The notes: generated from the sequence alone by a model not told the origin. Counted from the stretch's first letter, positions 43,681 to 56,874 are shown. The stretch is 64,000 nucleotides of DNA from Rhipicephalus microplus (GCF_043290135.1 NC_134705.1:36893771-36957770); one strand, 5' to 3'. Translations and numbers: made by a program.

Positions 43681-46599
43681 GCTCCAAAAGTGTTGCTGAC
43701 CTAAGCACACAACAAAAACTGCTAGCAGCGCTCAGAGAAAGCCGTAGCGCAATGTTTTTGGAGTTTCTAGAATGTTCCATATTTCTTTGCGAAAATTACG
43801 CGCAGTACACTAGTAATAAATTCGGGTTATTCGGGAGCTTGCGTGTGCGCAAGTTATACCGGTGGAAGACTCGTCCACTAATGTATAAAAAGTGATGTCT
43901 TTCTCCGAGGATGAAATTAGTGGCAAACGACGTCTATGATTGTCTCTATCAGATTATTGTATTCTTTGCTGCTGCTTGGCCTTTTTTGTACGAAGTCAGT
44001 AAAGTACAGAGGTGTAACAGTCGTCTTTCTCACCATCACTACTACGTGGCGTGGCGAGCTGGCTTCTTGATGCATTGGACGCCCTCAAAGCCATTATTCA
44101 AGTCCGACCTGCCAAAAAGACGCCGAAGACAAACGACTCGTAATGTTCACCGTAGGCATTATTGCCAACCGCCAGAATTAATACTCCTGCTCGATAGGCC
44201 AAAATTACCGGTGAAGATGACAACCCAAACGATCGCCCAGTACAGTCGAGATGTCGCAACCAATGAAATGACCAAACATTAATTGATCACGTTACCCGCA
44301 AAGCTTGTTGCAAGCATGCCACTGGATCGCACCGTTCAACGTCAACGATCTTCAAGGAAAGTGTGTGGCACGTCGGTTTCTCTCTTAAAGAGTGTAGGAA
44401 AGCTTGATTTGAGAACCGAGGAAGCACAAACGTTATCTAGGGCGTATTTTTCACCACATATCTGCACAGATGCACTAGCATTGATCGTAGGGAAAGAGCC
44501 GAAACCCTATTGAAGACCCGTGTACAGATTCCGAAAAAGGCAACGGTTTGCAGACCAAAGAAATTACCTGCTTGTCTAGGAACACCAACCCCGCTTTGTC
44601 CGAGTAAAACAAGACTTGTTTCCCAGTGCGGGAAGTGAAGCAAGAACTCTTTGAAAGATTTGTACACATTCACCCCAAGACTATGACGTAAATCATTTTA
44701 GGGGCCACAAGAATCGAAAATTCACTGAACAACCGTAGTCTGTGATGCCACCATCGCATCAGATGGCGAATGACGAGAAAGCTCAAAGTATGGGAACCGG
44801 GAACGAGCGCGAGAGTGTCAGAGTGGTGGTGTGTTTGCAGAGCTGCACAGCTTGTTTCCGGATCACAGCCTCAGGTCGATTCAATGGCCGACAATGTTCA
44901 CGAAGAATCTGTTAAAGGGGTTATCAGACGAAGTTTTCAGAATATATACACAGTTCAATGAAGCCCTGTAAAAGAAAGTTCGCAGCTGGTGCAAAACCTA
45001 ACGATATGACGAAACAGCAGCGGAGAAAACTGACCAAGCCGTGACGTGGTGCCGTGATCTATCCGTAACGAAAGACAATGAACTACCCCCCCCCCCACCA
45101 CCCAACGTGCTTGTCGGCAGCCACTGTGTCTTCGCTCTGATGGACACCGGAGAAGACTATTACCAAAAGCTTTTAACAGGAAAGTGTTTTACGCCGGTGT
45201 TCACCAACACTATGGTGAACGAGAACCAACATCCTGGTGGCGCAAGCATCCTAGTGGCTTCAGTGTGCTATTTGACACAGAAAATGTGAGGTCGCGCCTT
45301 TGTAACTTTTTTTAGTGCTTCCGATGCTACCGCGTTGTTACTGCACACGCTTGTGCGTTTTTCACCACATCGTTGTCCAGGTGCGGCGCATGGAAGTTTC
45401 AGTTGAGCGACTGCTAGAGCTATGCGGACGCAGCCTGTCAAAAAGAATATGGCTTGCTGGCTGCGTCCACAGAGCTGCTGCGGATGACAACTAAAGGTGT
45501 CTAATCCACGTTCAGAACCTGCATGCCGTTTTCTTCGATTAGTTTCGATAACACTTCACGAGAAGATACACGCGAGGACATTTTCACTGCAGGTTCTCGA
45601 GAACTATACAGAAATGCGCTAGTTAGCAAACTGGAGAATCCTTCTGACCACACGTTATGGCAGTAGACAATACTAACTTATGGTGCATTGATGCACACTT
45701 TCTCCAATTTCGGGTGAGGATGTGCATCAGCGGCGTCATCCGTTTGGCGTATGTAGGGAAGTGCAATTTCCTATTTTATGTTTTAAACTACACTATTGTC
45801 CATTACAAAAATACCATATATGGTCCCTGCATAGGTTATATGTGGCCACATATAAGATGATATATCAGCATATGTGGCTTCCGTTTACCATAGATGAATG
45901 TATATCTGGTGGGGCGGTTAATAAATCGGTTTATGTACAGCAATAATGGCGTGGTTGGTCCATATAAGGAGTCAAATTTGGCCTTACAAGGCACATCAAT
46001 ACCATATATAGCGTATCAAGTAAATCCTTAACTGTGGAAGTGCTCCCTTTTATGGGATGAACCGTGTTTAAATAGAGCACCACGATCACAAACTTTTATG
46101 CGATTGTAATATATAACAATACGTACACAAAGGTGACCTGCTTAATTTCTACAACAGCAAGAGTGTTAATTATATATATTGTTACTGCAGTGCAATAAAA
46201 CAAATAATGTACAAGCCACGTTTGTGTACGTCATAATGGCAACTATGCATGCAATCGTGTAATTTACCTTGTACAAGTTTTCTATGAAACTTAGGTTTGC
46301 AATGAAACTTGCAATTAATACGGAGTGAATATAGTATATGACAGCAGACATATTTTACAAGAAAAAAATCGTGTAAAGTCGCAAAACGTATTGAAGCTCC
46401 GGAACCTCGCTATTATCATCAAGATATTCTAAATAGTATGATGTAAAAACGACATGCATAGATTCTTTGTGGAACACATCTCGCTCGTCTCAGCGTGCTT
46501 CTGAACTTTTCGCAGCAGTTGTGGGTTGTATTTTCGGGTAAGTTGCAGTAATGGACGTACAACCTCACTAGGTGAAGTCCGAGTCCGGTTAGTCCGTAG
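43681..46599. other. Mostly unassigned DNA
   Basis: Frames of 60-123 codons occur at 43911-44513 and 45041-45289 on the plus strand. The last contains ALMDTGEDY, which resembles the retropepsin active site seen in both gypsy elements here, but the flanks do not match further. I do not recognise a gene. Confidence 0.4.
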
Positions 46600-47830
46600 C
46601 CACTACCCAGAAGAAGCGAGGAAACACATCCAGTGAGAGCAATAACACTGAGCTGTACCTTACATCCTGTGAAGAGTCGTCAGATGAGAGCTTCCAACCG
46701 GTCCTGCACCGCGAAGCCAAACGACAGATTGTCATCCTATCGTCGGTGTCAAGTACGGCCACCGTTATACCGGCACCGTAGCGATGGCCCCATTCCATCT
46801 TGTCCCTACCGAAGAACGCTACCGAAAATCTACGTGTTCTGAAGAGGCAAGCGTTTTCACTCTTTGTTCAGAACAGATCAAAGACGCATCACTTAATAGA
46901 AGAAGAAATGTCCTGGCTGTCGATTACTGCACCCGAGTGCGCTGAGCACCTTGCAACAAATAACCAAACTGGGAAACATTGCAGTTAGCTTCATCATACC
47001 AGCTGATGGTGCGACCACACCAAGAGTCATTTACCATATACACGGAAATCCGAAACACAGACCATCCAATAATTATAAAACCAGCAAGTCAAGACAACGT
47101 CATTGTCAGCGTTGGACACTTTGGCAACGCACGCAGTGTGAGAGTAACGTTCAAAGACGACTGTCTCCCCGCCTACGTGAAGGTGTGCCACTTTCGTCAA
47201 CAACTTCGACCGTTTATTCCCATACCTGTGCAATTCTTTCACTGTCAAAAGATCGGCCATGTAAAGCATGTTTGAAGGAGCTCCGCAGCGTGCCCCCGGT
47301 GAGCAGAAACGCACTCGGAATACAACTACAGCACAACCACCCTGAAGTGTCCTAACCGTCAGGGTGCTCCCAAGGCTTCTTCCGAAAAACGTCCGCACAT
47401 GAAGAAAAAGTTTTCTATTCTGAAGTAAAGTGTACGATACAACTACACCCACAAAAAGATGCAAAGAAAACTATGCACCACATCGCACGCCAAGCGTACC
47501 ACGTCGCAATGGAACGAGTGATATACCACCCACGCGTGATTATGTACCTTAGACCCAACCCTCAGTCTTTGAATTCGTCCAGGACTTCGCTGACGAGACG
47601 CTACTATGCTGTGCAGATTATGGTCGGGGTCACATTTACTAATGCGTACGTGGTCCGCGTCGAAATCACGACGTGGAACGCGTACTGCATGTGACCATTC
47701 TAGAAGAGACAAAACAACTTGGCAAATTCTGTTCGAATGTAAACCATAGCGTTCGCAGAGACAGTCACTCCGAAATGCACTAGACGAACTGCACAACCAG
47801 ACTCTTTCAGTAGAAAAATCCCGTGCTACC
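46600..47830 (+). pseudogene. LINE ORF1 (gag-like, zinc knuckle), decayed
   Basis: Translation in shifting frames resembles ORF1 proteins of Jockey/I-type LINEs. The start has an acidic Ser-rich segment (ESSDESFQPVLHREAKRQ), then a FVPTEERYR-like strand. The longest clean piece (46979-47275) covers the RNA-binding-fold region with IIIKPASQDNVIVSVGHFG and KVCHFRQQLRPFIP, and then a knuckle FHCQKIGHVKHV whose first Cys is Phe. A second Cys-rich segment follows after a stop at ~47274, and then an EFVQDFADE-type tail to ~47600. Several stops and shifts. No RT from this element is found nearby. Confidence 0.65.
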
Positions 47831-48099
47831 GACAGGACTTTATGTCGCAGAAGAAATCTGTTAAGAAGATATTACGCTTCTTGGCTTCAACTGGCATTTC
47901 CAAATCACTGTGATCAGAACGCCCTGCATTTGTCTGCGTGTGTATATTTTTCTAATTTATTTTAAATCTCTATATCCCTCTCCTCTTTCCGACCATCATT
48001 TTTCCACTCCTGTACAGCGTAGCAAACCAGTTTTTCTATGTTAACCTCCCTGTATCTTTCTCACAATTTTTTCTCTCTCTCTCTCGAAATGCACGCAAT

Positions 48100-48480
48100 A
48101 TGAAGGAGACTTATTGAGCAGAACGGTTGATGCTTGTAAGGCGATGCACCAGCCGCAATTCCCGATCTTGAGCCGCTGCGGCATGCTCGGTGCTGCTGCC
48201 TCTGCGCCGGAGTACTTCTTCTACTATACAATGGCCCCGCGGAAAAAAGGAGCCATCCTGGCGACTTGGTCTTGTGCAAGCAGCGTAGAACCATGGTACT
48301 GCTTGAGTCTCTGGACGTGTACAACCTCGCGGTTGTGACGTTGCAAGTCTGACGGTAGCGTAAGAGGCTCAATGAGGTAACTTACTGCCGAAGTTTGTTC
48401 GAGAATACGATATGGCCCATCGTACTTTGGCAGGAGTTAGGAAGAGAGCCCAGGTGTGCGAATTGTACACCGCCATACGT
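48100..48480 (-). pseudogene. Third Ty3/gypsy fragment: integrase C-terminal tail
   Basis: The minus strand reads LLPKYDGPYRILEQTSAVSY and then EVVHVQRLKQYHG, which is the GPY/F module and following strand of Ty3/gypsy integrases. This is followed by an acidic, Ala-rich tail and CTCAATAAGTCTCC, which looks like an LTR polyadenylation signal. Stops are present. Only this 3' fragment remains. It is not the same family as element 2, whose module reads HFLGPYVVSE. Confidence 0.7.
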
Positions 48481-49918
48481 CTTGCTCAACTTCAGTACAT
48501 ATGCATATGTTACCTGGTATGGCCTTGCTATGTACAGCAGAACGCCACTTAGTGAATACTGAAAAAATTTATAAGCATTTACGCCCATAGTTTCACTAGA
48601 CTCTTTCAACACTGCTAGAATATTGTTTCTGCCATCACTTAACGGCCGACAAAATTGCGCTGAGCTGTTATTTCTTTGCAAGCTAGTTCAAGGTAAGATA
48701 TTCTGCCCTTCTCCGTTGTATTAACTTTCAAATTACGCGTAAGTTATCCAGAGAATCGACCGTTGCATGTACCTGCCTGCTCCTTCCAACACTTTAGCCT
48801 TTACAGAATTCCGAACCTCGCTAGCTCAAAACTTTCTTGATTCGTTCGTTTTTTGATAGCCCACAGTCCTTTTTTTATTAGTGAGGATTGCCCTGTCCTA
48901 ACGTAGATTTCCACATGTACACAATCTTTTCTTTACTGTCTTTCAGGAAGCCTTCTGCACAGTAGTGTATATTTAACATTATTTTTCAGTGCCTTTACAA
49001 GAATATCGTCTCTTCTAATTATTTTTCCCATTGCCTGTTGATTTTTTTTGGAGGGGGTTTTTGCTTGTTTTATTGATTTGCTTTTCTGTAGGCAGTCTGT
49101 TATGTACTGTTTTTGATTATTGTTTTATTTCTACTTGCACCCGCACAGAAGACCCTATGGTTGTTCCTACATACGTTAAACAGAAGATTTATTGAAGATG
49201 GGTTCATTGAAAATTACTATTGCTTTAAATGCTTAAGAAATAAGAAGAAAACCTGGCTGGAACTCGTCTTCGTAGCCAGCGTACACGAAGCAGTGATTTC
49301 AACATCACCGAATGTTTGTCTCAAAGGTCGCAACCTGCTGCTTTCTGAACCCGCGGGGAGAAGCCGAGCTTCATTGTCCCGAAAATATCGCCTGACCACA
49401 CTGCAGCCGTTTGCAAGTTAGCAAGAAGTGCACATGTTAAATAATGCCAGAAGGACGCCAGTCGAAGGGGTGAAAAATTAGGGGAACGTTTTTTGCCTAC
49501 AGCAGTCAGTCGACACAGCAGACAAGAAAGTGCCGGGGCCATTTCAAGTGATGCCGAAGAAAATAGTTTCGCAATTATTCAGTCGTACACTCTTAGTAAA
49601 AAAAAGTTACTAATCAGTTTGTAAACTTGTGTGTTTACAAGCTTCCAGAGTATTTTACTGCCTTCAAGGCATACTTTTACTTGTTACCAGCTAGTACAGC
49701 TAGTAACTTTAGCCGTTACTGACCAGGGAACCTTTCTTAGTGTTTTTAACTAAGAAATCACTAAGCCACTTACGTTTAATTGCAGATCTTTTGTAGGCTC
49801 CACAGTATATTTTGCCGTAATGGTGACATTGTAAGCAATATTTACGCAAGCTCTAATTTATTGACTACCTTTGAATAGAAGTTTTGTGCTACGTAATGAC
49901 ACACACATAAATAGATAG
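48481..49918. other. Unassigned DNA, no gene seen
   Basis: AT-rich, short frames on both strands. The right end includes the 10-bp target duplication of the SINE (49909-49918). Confidence 0.45.
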
Positions 49919-50154
49919 ATTGATTTGTGTGGTTTAACGTACCAAAACTACCATATGAATATGAGAGATGCCGTAGTGGAGGGCTCCGGAAATTTTGACC
50001 ACCTGGGGTTCTTTAACGTGCACCCAAATCTGAGCACACGGGCCTACGACATTTCCGCCTCCATCGGAAATGCAGCCACCGCAGCCGGGATTTGAACCCG
50101 TGACCTGCGTGTCAGCAGCCGAGTACCTTAGCCACTAGACCACCACGGCGGGGC
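49919..50154 (-). mobile_element. tRNA-derived SINE, Ruka-like, copy 1
   Basis: On the minus strand the head reads GCCCCGCCGTGGTGGTCTAG with A box and, ~45 bases later, B box GGTTCAAATCC. The body includes GCATTTCCGATGGAGGCGG, CGTTAAAGAACCCCAGGTGG and ends at the AATCAAT-type tail. It matches 56219-56456 throughout. Direct repeats aaatagatag and aagtagatag flank it (49909-49918 and 50155-50164, one mismatch). I recognise the sequence as the tick SINE Ruka from memory. Confidence 0.88.
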
Positions 50155-52562
50155 AAGTAGATAGAAGGACGCATAATTACGCATAGAAAACAAAAACTAT
50201 CTTATATGTTCGGTGACTGCTAACCAGTACGTGGTGTGCGATCCCAAAGCAGGGGTATACATGGTCTGCTGCTATAGAATTCTCCTATGTCGAAACCTTG
50301 AAGATGTACTTGGGCATGCATTAACATGCGTGTTCTCGTGATCCGCTCATATGAGTTCTCATACTCATATGAGCGTGTAATCAAGTGAGTATGAAAATAG
50401 TATGCTCATTACGACTTATATGAGCGTATCATATGGTCATGAGTTCAATGAGCATATGAGATTCACATATGATCATACATATGTGAATCTGATTTATAAT
50501 ATGATCATGTCATCAATTCTCTTTAAGTATGTTGCTGTGATTCGCACTTTCCCCAGTATAGGTACATGACGTATTTAAAAGCCTTTAATAATTAGGAGGG
50601 CCATGTGAATTTGTTTTTTATCCTATACTTTTGTATTAAATGGATATTTAATGACCACGCACACGAACATTTAATTAAGTAGGCGTAAACTTGAATTTGC
50701 GGAGGTTACTAACAACTTAGTATCGAACTAATCACTCGAGTTGGCACTATCAACTTTCACCTACTAACTAGGTAGTTTTCTTTAACTGCCCAACGACGTA
50801 GTGTTTTTACCGAGCCTGTTAGTATTTGGGCTAGGGTTTGCTACGAGCCCCGTGAGATAGTGCCATTCACTTGGGTTACTTTTCTAACTGCATTTACTAG
50901 CTGGTTAGTGGATTCTATGACAAGTAACGGGATAGTACTCAGGGAATATGCCAACCTTTTTTCTGAGAGTGTATGGTAATAATATTGTGCCATTAGTTGT
51001 GAACAAATGAAGCGTTGTTCACTAATTCGCTTAGCGAAACGTAGTTCCAGTGAAAAGCTCGTAAATTATTGATTTCAAGGGTATTGTAGGCTACATTGTC
51101 AAACCTGCAGTATATACATCCACGCCACTGTTGCTTTTTCGCTTGCCGGAGTCATGGTTGCGGTGCGCATCGAGTCTGTCACTTTTCGTTTCTCTTGCTC
51201 TTATTTCGTGTTCAACTACTGCTGCTATATACACAGCATAATTACGCTGCTTTCAGGAATCTATTTCGGCGTACGCGGTGAAATTGTGGACAGACGCGGA
51301 AGTGTTTTGTGTGTGTGTGCGTGTGGGCGCCACTGGATTGGTGATCGTCAACTTTTCGTGCGAAGAAAAAAATGAACATCAATGCTTGCGGCAAGCTTTC
51401 TTCACAACTTCTCCCAAAAGCAAAACGAATGGACATGGTGGCCTTAAGCTGTGAATAGGTTATCTGGAATAACAGGCTCTGTGAAAGACAAGTCTTGGTT
51501 AAATGTTGAGGTAAGTTTATCCTTTTCATTACTTGCGCACGTTGTTCGGGATTGTTATGATAACTCATAAGACATAGCGCATTGCATGCTTCGAGAGTAA
51601 ATAACTTCTTACTAGCCGTAGTTACATGATTAGGCTGTTTTATACAAGCAATACGACAACACTTTCTTTTTTCGATTTCTTCGAGACAGTGCTCTATTTA
51701 CTCAAAAAATCTGCATCTGAAAATGATGCGTTTTGTGCTAATGTACATCTCGTAAAAATTTTGATGTAGCTATACTTGGTTTGTACTTTTCTCACTTTAA
51801 GCTTGAAGTACTACCAAGTATAAATTACAACTTGCGCAATTACGAATGAAAAACAGTTATATATCTTCATCTCCAAGGTTGTCATGAGGTTCATGAGCCC
51901 GCGTATTAATTTGTTTTTCTTCGTCTACTTTCCTCTACTTTCCTTAATTACGCGTGTTTAGATAAGGACCCGCAGTGATTTTTTTTGCTAGTTTGGTTTT
52001 TCAAGGCAGGGAACAGTGCTCACGGATAAAAACGGAAAATCTTTGGAATAGCCCATAATTTTGTTTTCACGCTGTACAGTTCGGATGATACAAGTGCAAT
52101 TTCGACAAGAATGCGTACATCACAGACAACATTGTCGTTACATATGTGACAACATCACGTGGTTATCTTGAGGAACTGCACATACCCGTATACATGGTTA
52201 CACAAAATATTATGAAGTCACGCTATAATTCCTAAACTATGTGAATAATTTTACGCGAGCTGACAAGTAAACTCATCTGATGCATTAGGGCTTGCTACTG
52301 TGTGAAAAAACTGGGGGACCATTAAGCTCCGCTTTGCAGTGTTCAACGCGATAGCAATATCCTGTCCTTTTGTCCGTAAATCAACTACTCCGTGTATACT
52401 CTTTATTGTATGAGGCTACTTGAAGAATTTTATTTTAGGATGGCACTGTATATTTAAAAAAGTTGAAAGTGGCTTGTCGTAATGAAGCTTTCGCACATGG
52501 CTAAATTCTTTTTAAAAATGGGGTAGCATAGTTTCAAACACAAGTAATATTATGTTGTCCTA
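50155..52562. other. Unassigned DNA, includes a CATATGAG-rich cluster
   Basis: No gene recognised. At 50340-50510 variants of catatgag/ctcatatg recur many times on both strands, including a hairpin with arms gattcacatatg and catatgtgaatc near 50460-50491. Confidence 0.45.
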
Positions 52563-53190
52563 ACTGAGTTGCGCGAAAAGGTTGAAATACAAAAGGAAAA
52601 CACCTGGACACAGCACACATTAACAACTGAAACTTTATTGGAAAACCAGACATTTACATACGGTTACGAGAACACCGGTGAGGTAAAAGAAAATGATTAG
52701 ATGAGCAGACACACTGTAATAATGATGCACTTCTAGAAAAGCTACCTCAGCAACAAGCAACATAATCGAGAGTTGCGCGACACATTAATCACAAGCTTTG
52801 TTGATGAGATACGTCTCTTCAATTTTCCACGCTACTTGTTCCTTAATCTAGCTTTAATTGCCGTTTCATCAAACAAGAGAGCGCAGCCGCACTCTCAACA
52901 ATGCGATGATAGGTTAGAGCATGGTTGTCTCTTTAGAGAAGCCTTGTGATCCATAATTACAATATTGACTCCAAAAGTATACTCACCACACAGTGCCGTA
53001 CACCGCCCAATGTCCGCAAGTTGAAAGAAAATGATTAGATGTGTGCTCGTCTAATCATTCTTTTTTCACCTGACGTGTTCTCGTAACCGCATGTATATGT
53101 GTATTTCACCTAATAAAGTTTCAGTTAGTGTGCACTGTCTCCAGGTGTTTTCCTTTTGTACTTCAATTTCTTTCATGCAACTCAATTAGG
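52563..53190. repeat. Inverted repeat pair, ~150-bp arms
   Basis: 52563-52713 and 53040-53190 are reverse complements with indels, sharing tacaaaaggaaaacacctgga, aactgaaactttatt and ggttacgagaacac. The right arm on the plus strand reads taataaagtttcagtt, a LINE- or Penelope-like 3' end. The ~330 bp between them has no recognisable frame. The arrangement resembles a Penelope-type pair of inverted terminal repeats with the coding region lost, but no endonuclease remnant is seen. Confidence 0.6.
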
Positions 53191-53810
53191 ATGAATTACC
53201 GATTCGCTCAGCAGACCGTGCTTCTCAATAATATATGCGTAAAATGTTCTAGAACTCGCCATGCACCCTCTGCTCAGTCTTGGGGGAATACGGGCAGTAA
53301 CGTGTCTGCATTTTGGTATGGTTGTCAGTCTTTAGACCGCGAAGTCGCCTTGGTATAAACGTGTTGTGTTGCCCGCTGGCAATGCACTCTTGTATCATGC
53401 AATATTGCGGTTATATTACATGTTGTGTTGTGAAACCTGTATACAGGATGCGTGTGTTTGTTATGCATGACAGTTGTTTTTCTGGAATTTTCAACCAGAA
53501 GAAGTAATTCACACTCTATCCCCGAACAGACGCATAGCTGCGAAGCAGAGAACTTGCTAGCCATGCAAATGGCCTGCACAATTTTGTTGTCCACACAGAC
53601 TCAAAAATTTATAATATTAGTTTTTGTTTGCATTTTTTTTAAGTTTCAGTCACGAACGAGACGACTTTCCACTCAGAGCCACCGAAGCCCATGCCGGAAT
53701 TTCTGCGGAACCATTTCTTTGCCGCTGTTGCGTTATTGATGTATTATTCATAGAACGGAAAGGGGGCCACCTGCAAATAAGACATTTTTTTAGTGTCCCG
53801 CCATCAGGAA
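53191..53810. other. Unassigned DNA, no gene seen
   Basis: Short frames only; ends at the 3' tail of LINE B. Confidence 0.45.
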
Positions 53811-56205
53811 GACATTCATTCATTCTTTATTTCCAACAAGTCTTTTACAACCAGTTGGGGGGTCGCTCAGGCGAAAAGCGGTTGAAAAACCACTTGAGAT
53901 TGCCTGAGGCCCCGCGTACATAGCAGCACTTCCGAAATTAAAGCTCTTTAAAAATTGCTTGTTTCAAAATAAGTCTCTTAAAAATTTGCTGTAATGAAAG
54001 TAGGCAATTACAACTAAAAATTAAACTAATATTCTACAAATACAACAGTAGAACAAATACACACAAACCAAACTAATAATTATGTATCTGCACTCATGAA
54101 TACACTGAACAGCATCGAAATCAACATGACACAGACTGGAAAATTGCGATTCATTGAGTAATGATAGCATAGCATGATAAAAAGAAAGATACTAGTACAG
54201 GGTGAAGAAATATTCTCGCATTTTTTTTGTGAACATTAAAAATTTCGGCTCATTATTTATATATTTATTAAGTAGGGATGGTAATGTATATCTAAGGGAC
54301 TGTAGAAAATAATTCGTGCGAGAATGAGGAACGAGCCACCCGTCTATGCTCCCGATTCGTGAATCCGTGCGTTAAATACATGTTTAATAAGTCTGTAAGA
54401 AATTTTCGGAAGTGTTCCTTCGCAAAAAAGTAATTGTTTATTCAGTATTTTTATTTATTATAACTCAAATTCGGGGGCTCTACACAAGGGGTGGGCATTT
54501 ATTGTGAACAATGTCATTAGTGGTCAGTAAAAAGCTTTAGTACATAATGTCTTCAATTGCTTCATGAAAATAGATAGGGCTGGAAATGACAACGGCGTCG
54601 ATTGGCAGATCAATCCAGTCTTTTGCTGTTTCGTTAAAAAAATGCTGATGGGCAGAGGTGAGGGTCTTCCCGGGTAAATAGCCAATGGGTGGTTGATGCG
54701 GTCAGAGGGACGATGAACTTCTTCAATGACTGTCGAAGCAATGCGTGAATGATAAAACATATGAAACAAGCACAGCCGCTTACTTAGCGCCTTGTTACGA
54801 ATAGAAGAAGATTGGCTTGCTTTTTAGTTTAGTGACGCTTGTGTGGTAGGAGTAGGCCAAATAAATATACCTTGCCGCACGGTTTTGCACAGATTCAAGT
54901 GTATTAGATAAGCTAAAGAGGTGGCGATCCCAGATCGCACATGCGTACTCAAGTTTAGGTCGGGCCAATGTTTAAAATGCGAGCAATTGGACGGGTGAAG
55001 AACAAAACGTAAATTACCGCGCAGATACCCAAGAACGCGATTGGCATCGTTGGTCACGTTCGAAATGTGAGTTGACTAAATCAGATACTGCGTTAAGGAA
55101 ACACCCACATATTTATAGGATTGAAGTGATGAAACGTTAGAGCTGCCAATTACGTAGCGATGCGGTACGTATATCGTTCTGCGGTGGAAAGACAGTAATG
55201 AGGTTTCGGAGACATTAAGAGACATTAGCCATGTATTACACCGATTCCTATTATTACTAAGGTCGCGCTGGAGGAATAAAATGTAGTTACAAGTGTATAT
55301 GGGACGATAAAAGACGCGATCGTCAGCAAATAGACGTATGTTAGATTGAATAATATTGGGCAAGTCATTAATGCAAAGTAGAAATAGTTAGGGCCCTAAA
55401 ACTGTTCCTTGAGGCACTCCTGAGAGAACGGGAAATAAATTAAAAGAGTGCGAGTTAGCGAATACAAACTGCTTACGGTTACTTAAGAAATTTTGTAACC
55501 AAGTCAATACAGCGTGATCAAGGTTTAGATGAGATAGCTTCAGAAATATTCTGTCATGTGGAGCTTTGTCAAATGCCTTTTCAAAATCAAGAAATAGGGG
55601 ATCTACAGGAACATTTTTATCAAGGCTGGTTCTAGCGTCGTTAATAAATAAGGCTAACAGAGTGTCACACGAGAGTCTTTTGAGGAAGCCATGTTCATTG
55701 AGGCGAAAAAAGTGTTGGGACATTGGGAATTTCGTTACGTTAGAATAAATAACAGGTTCTATTTATTTACACGGTATGCTGTGGAGTGAGATCGGACGGT
55801 AACTACTCTGAACTGATTGATTACCTTTTTTGGTAGTGGATTAATCCTTCCCCTCTTCCAGTCCTCTGGCACCACTCCAGATAACAGTGATTGCTGGAAA
55901 ATTAGCGAAAGTAATGGACTGGATATGTGTTTAGTATTTTTTAGGATTTTTAAATTAATGCCTTCAACGCGCGTAGTGAAGTGAGTTTCAGTGATTCAAT
56001 CAGTTTCATTATGCCATCAGCTTTAAAGGCAATTGCGGGCATGACGGGGTGATCGTAAAGAGGAAATTGGGGTGATCCTGTATCGGGTTATTTGGTGAAG
56101 GCCGAGCCAAAGGCACAGTTTATTTTTTTTCTGGGCACCTTGAAAAGCTGGAATAGGACAGTTGCGTTCGTCACGCAAGCTGGCCAGTTTTGAATGCTTC
56201 GGGTT

Positions 56206-56469
56206 AATTATTTTCCAGGCCCCGCCGCGGTGGTCTAGTGGCCAAGGTACTCGGCTGCTGACCCGCAGGTCGCGGGTTCACATCCCGGCGGCGGCGGCTG
56301 CATTTCTGATGGAGGCGGAAATGTAGTAGGCCCGTGTGCTCAGATTTAAGTGCACGTTAAAGAACCCCAGGTGGTCAAAATTTCCGGAGCCCACCACTAC
56401 AGCGTCTCTCATAATCATATGGTGGTTTTGGGACGTTAAACCCCACAAATCAATCAAATTATTTTCCAG
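56206..56469. repeat. 13-bp target-site duplications of the SINE
   Basis: aattattttccag is present at 56206-56218 and 56457-56469, exactly bracketing the SINE. Removing one copy and the SINE rejoins the LINE B reading from PKQFWKII to NPKHSKLA. Confidence 0.93.
56219..56456 (+). mobile_element. tRNA-derived SINE, Ruka-like, copy 2
   Basis: 238 bp, opening GCCCCGCCGCGGTGGTCTAG with A box TGGTCTAGTGG and B box GGTTCACATCC, then the same body as copy 1, ending CCCCACAAATCAATCA. It was inserted antisense into LINE B and therefore postdates it. Confidence 0.93.
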
Positions 56470-56869
56470 AACTGTTTAGGGTTATTTTGTAGCATACCAA
56501 ATAGAAACGTGTTATAGAAAGATCGTTTGGCTTTAGCCGAAAGCGAGAGGTAAAGATACCGAACCCGCGCACTAACACTATTTTTGAGCTTTGCTGTTTT
56601 ATATTGGCGTTTCTTTTTGTTCTTGACGCGTTTGAATGAATTAATAAAGCAAAGGTTAGCTGGTAATTCAGTTACAGAAATAGTGGAAAAGTATTCTTCT
56701 ATCAGATTCAGCATTTTATTCTTAAAAAGTAACCAGTTACTGTGACTGAACGATCAAAAAGTTAGGCAAAAATTCTTCCTAAAAAGTTATAGGGTCGGCT
56801 TTCACGCTACAGTAATCGCCTTTATCGTACAGAGTTATCATTTTCTTTTATTCGTGGCTGGGCAGGTAC

Positions 56870-56874
56870 ATGAC
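56870..56874. repeat. 5-bp target duplication, left (ATGAC)
   Basis: ATGAC here is repeated at 61096-61100, flanking the LTR retrotransposon. Five base pairs is the usual duplication for many Ty3/gypsy and BEL elements. Confidence 0.9.

Larger units (their letters stand above)
53811..56874 (-). pseudogene. LINE B, main part: RT and 3' end (CR1/Jockey-like)
   Basis: The 3' end is a GAATG-type repeat with AATAAAG on the minus strand (53811-53835). Toward higher coordinates the broken RT appears: NVSETSLLSFHRR (thumb), IRLFADDRVFYR with intact F-A-D-D (~55330), SGVPQGTVLGP (~55400), and LFLDFEKAFDKAPHDRIF (~55600). Motif 1 (SSYRPISL) lies at ~55790, and the linker NPKHSKLASLRDERN at ~56190. A SINE splits the linker at 56219. 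Beyond it QNNPKQFWKII continues at 56470. The end of the endonuclease domain, with VPAQPRIKENDNSV, sits against the LTR element at 56875 and resumes at 61096. Several frameshifts and stops make it inactive. Confidence 0.83.
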
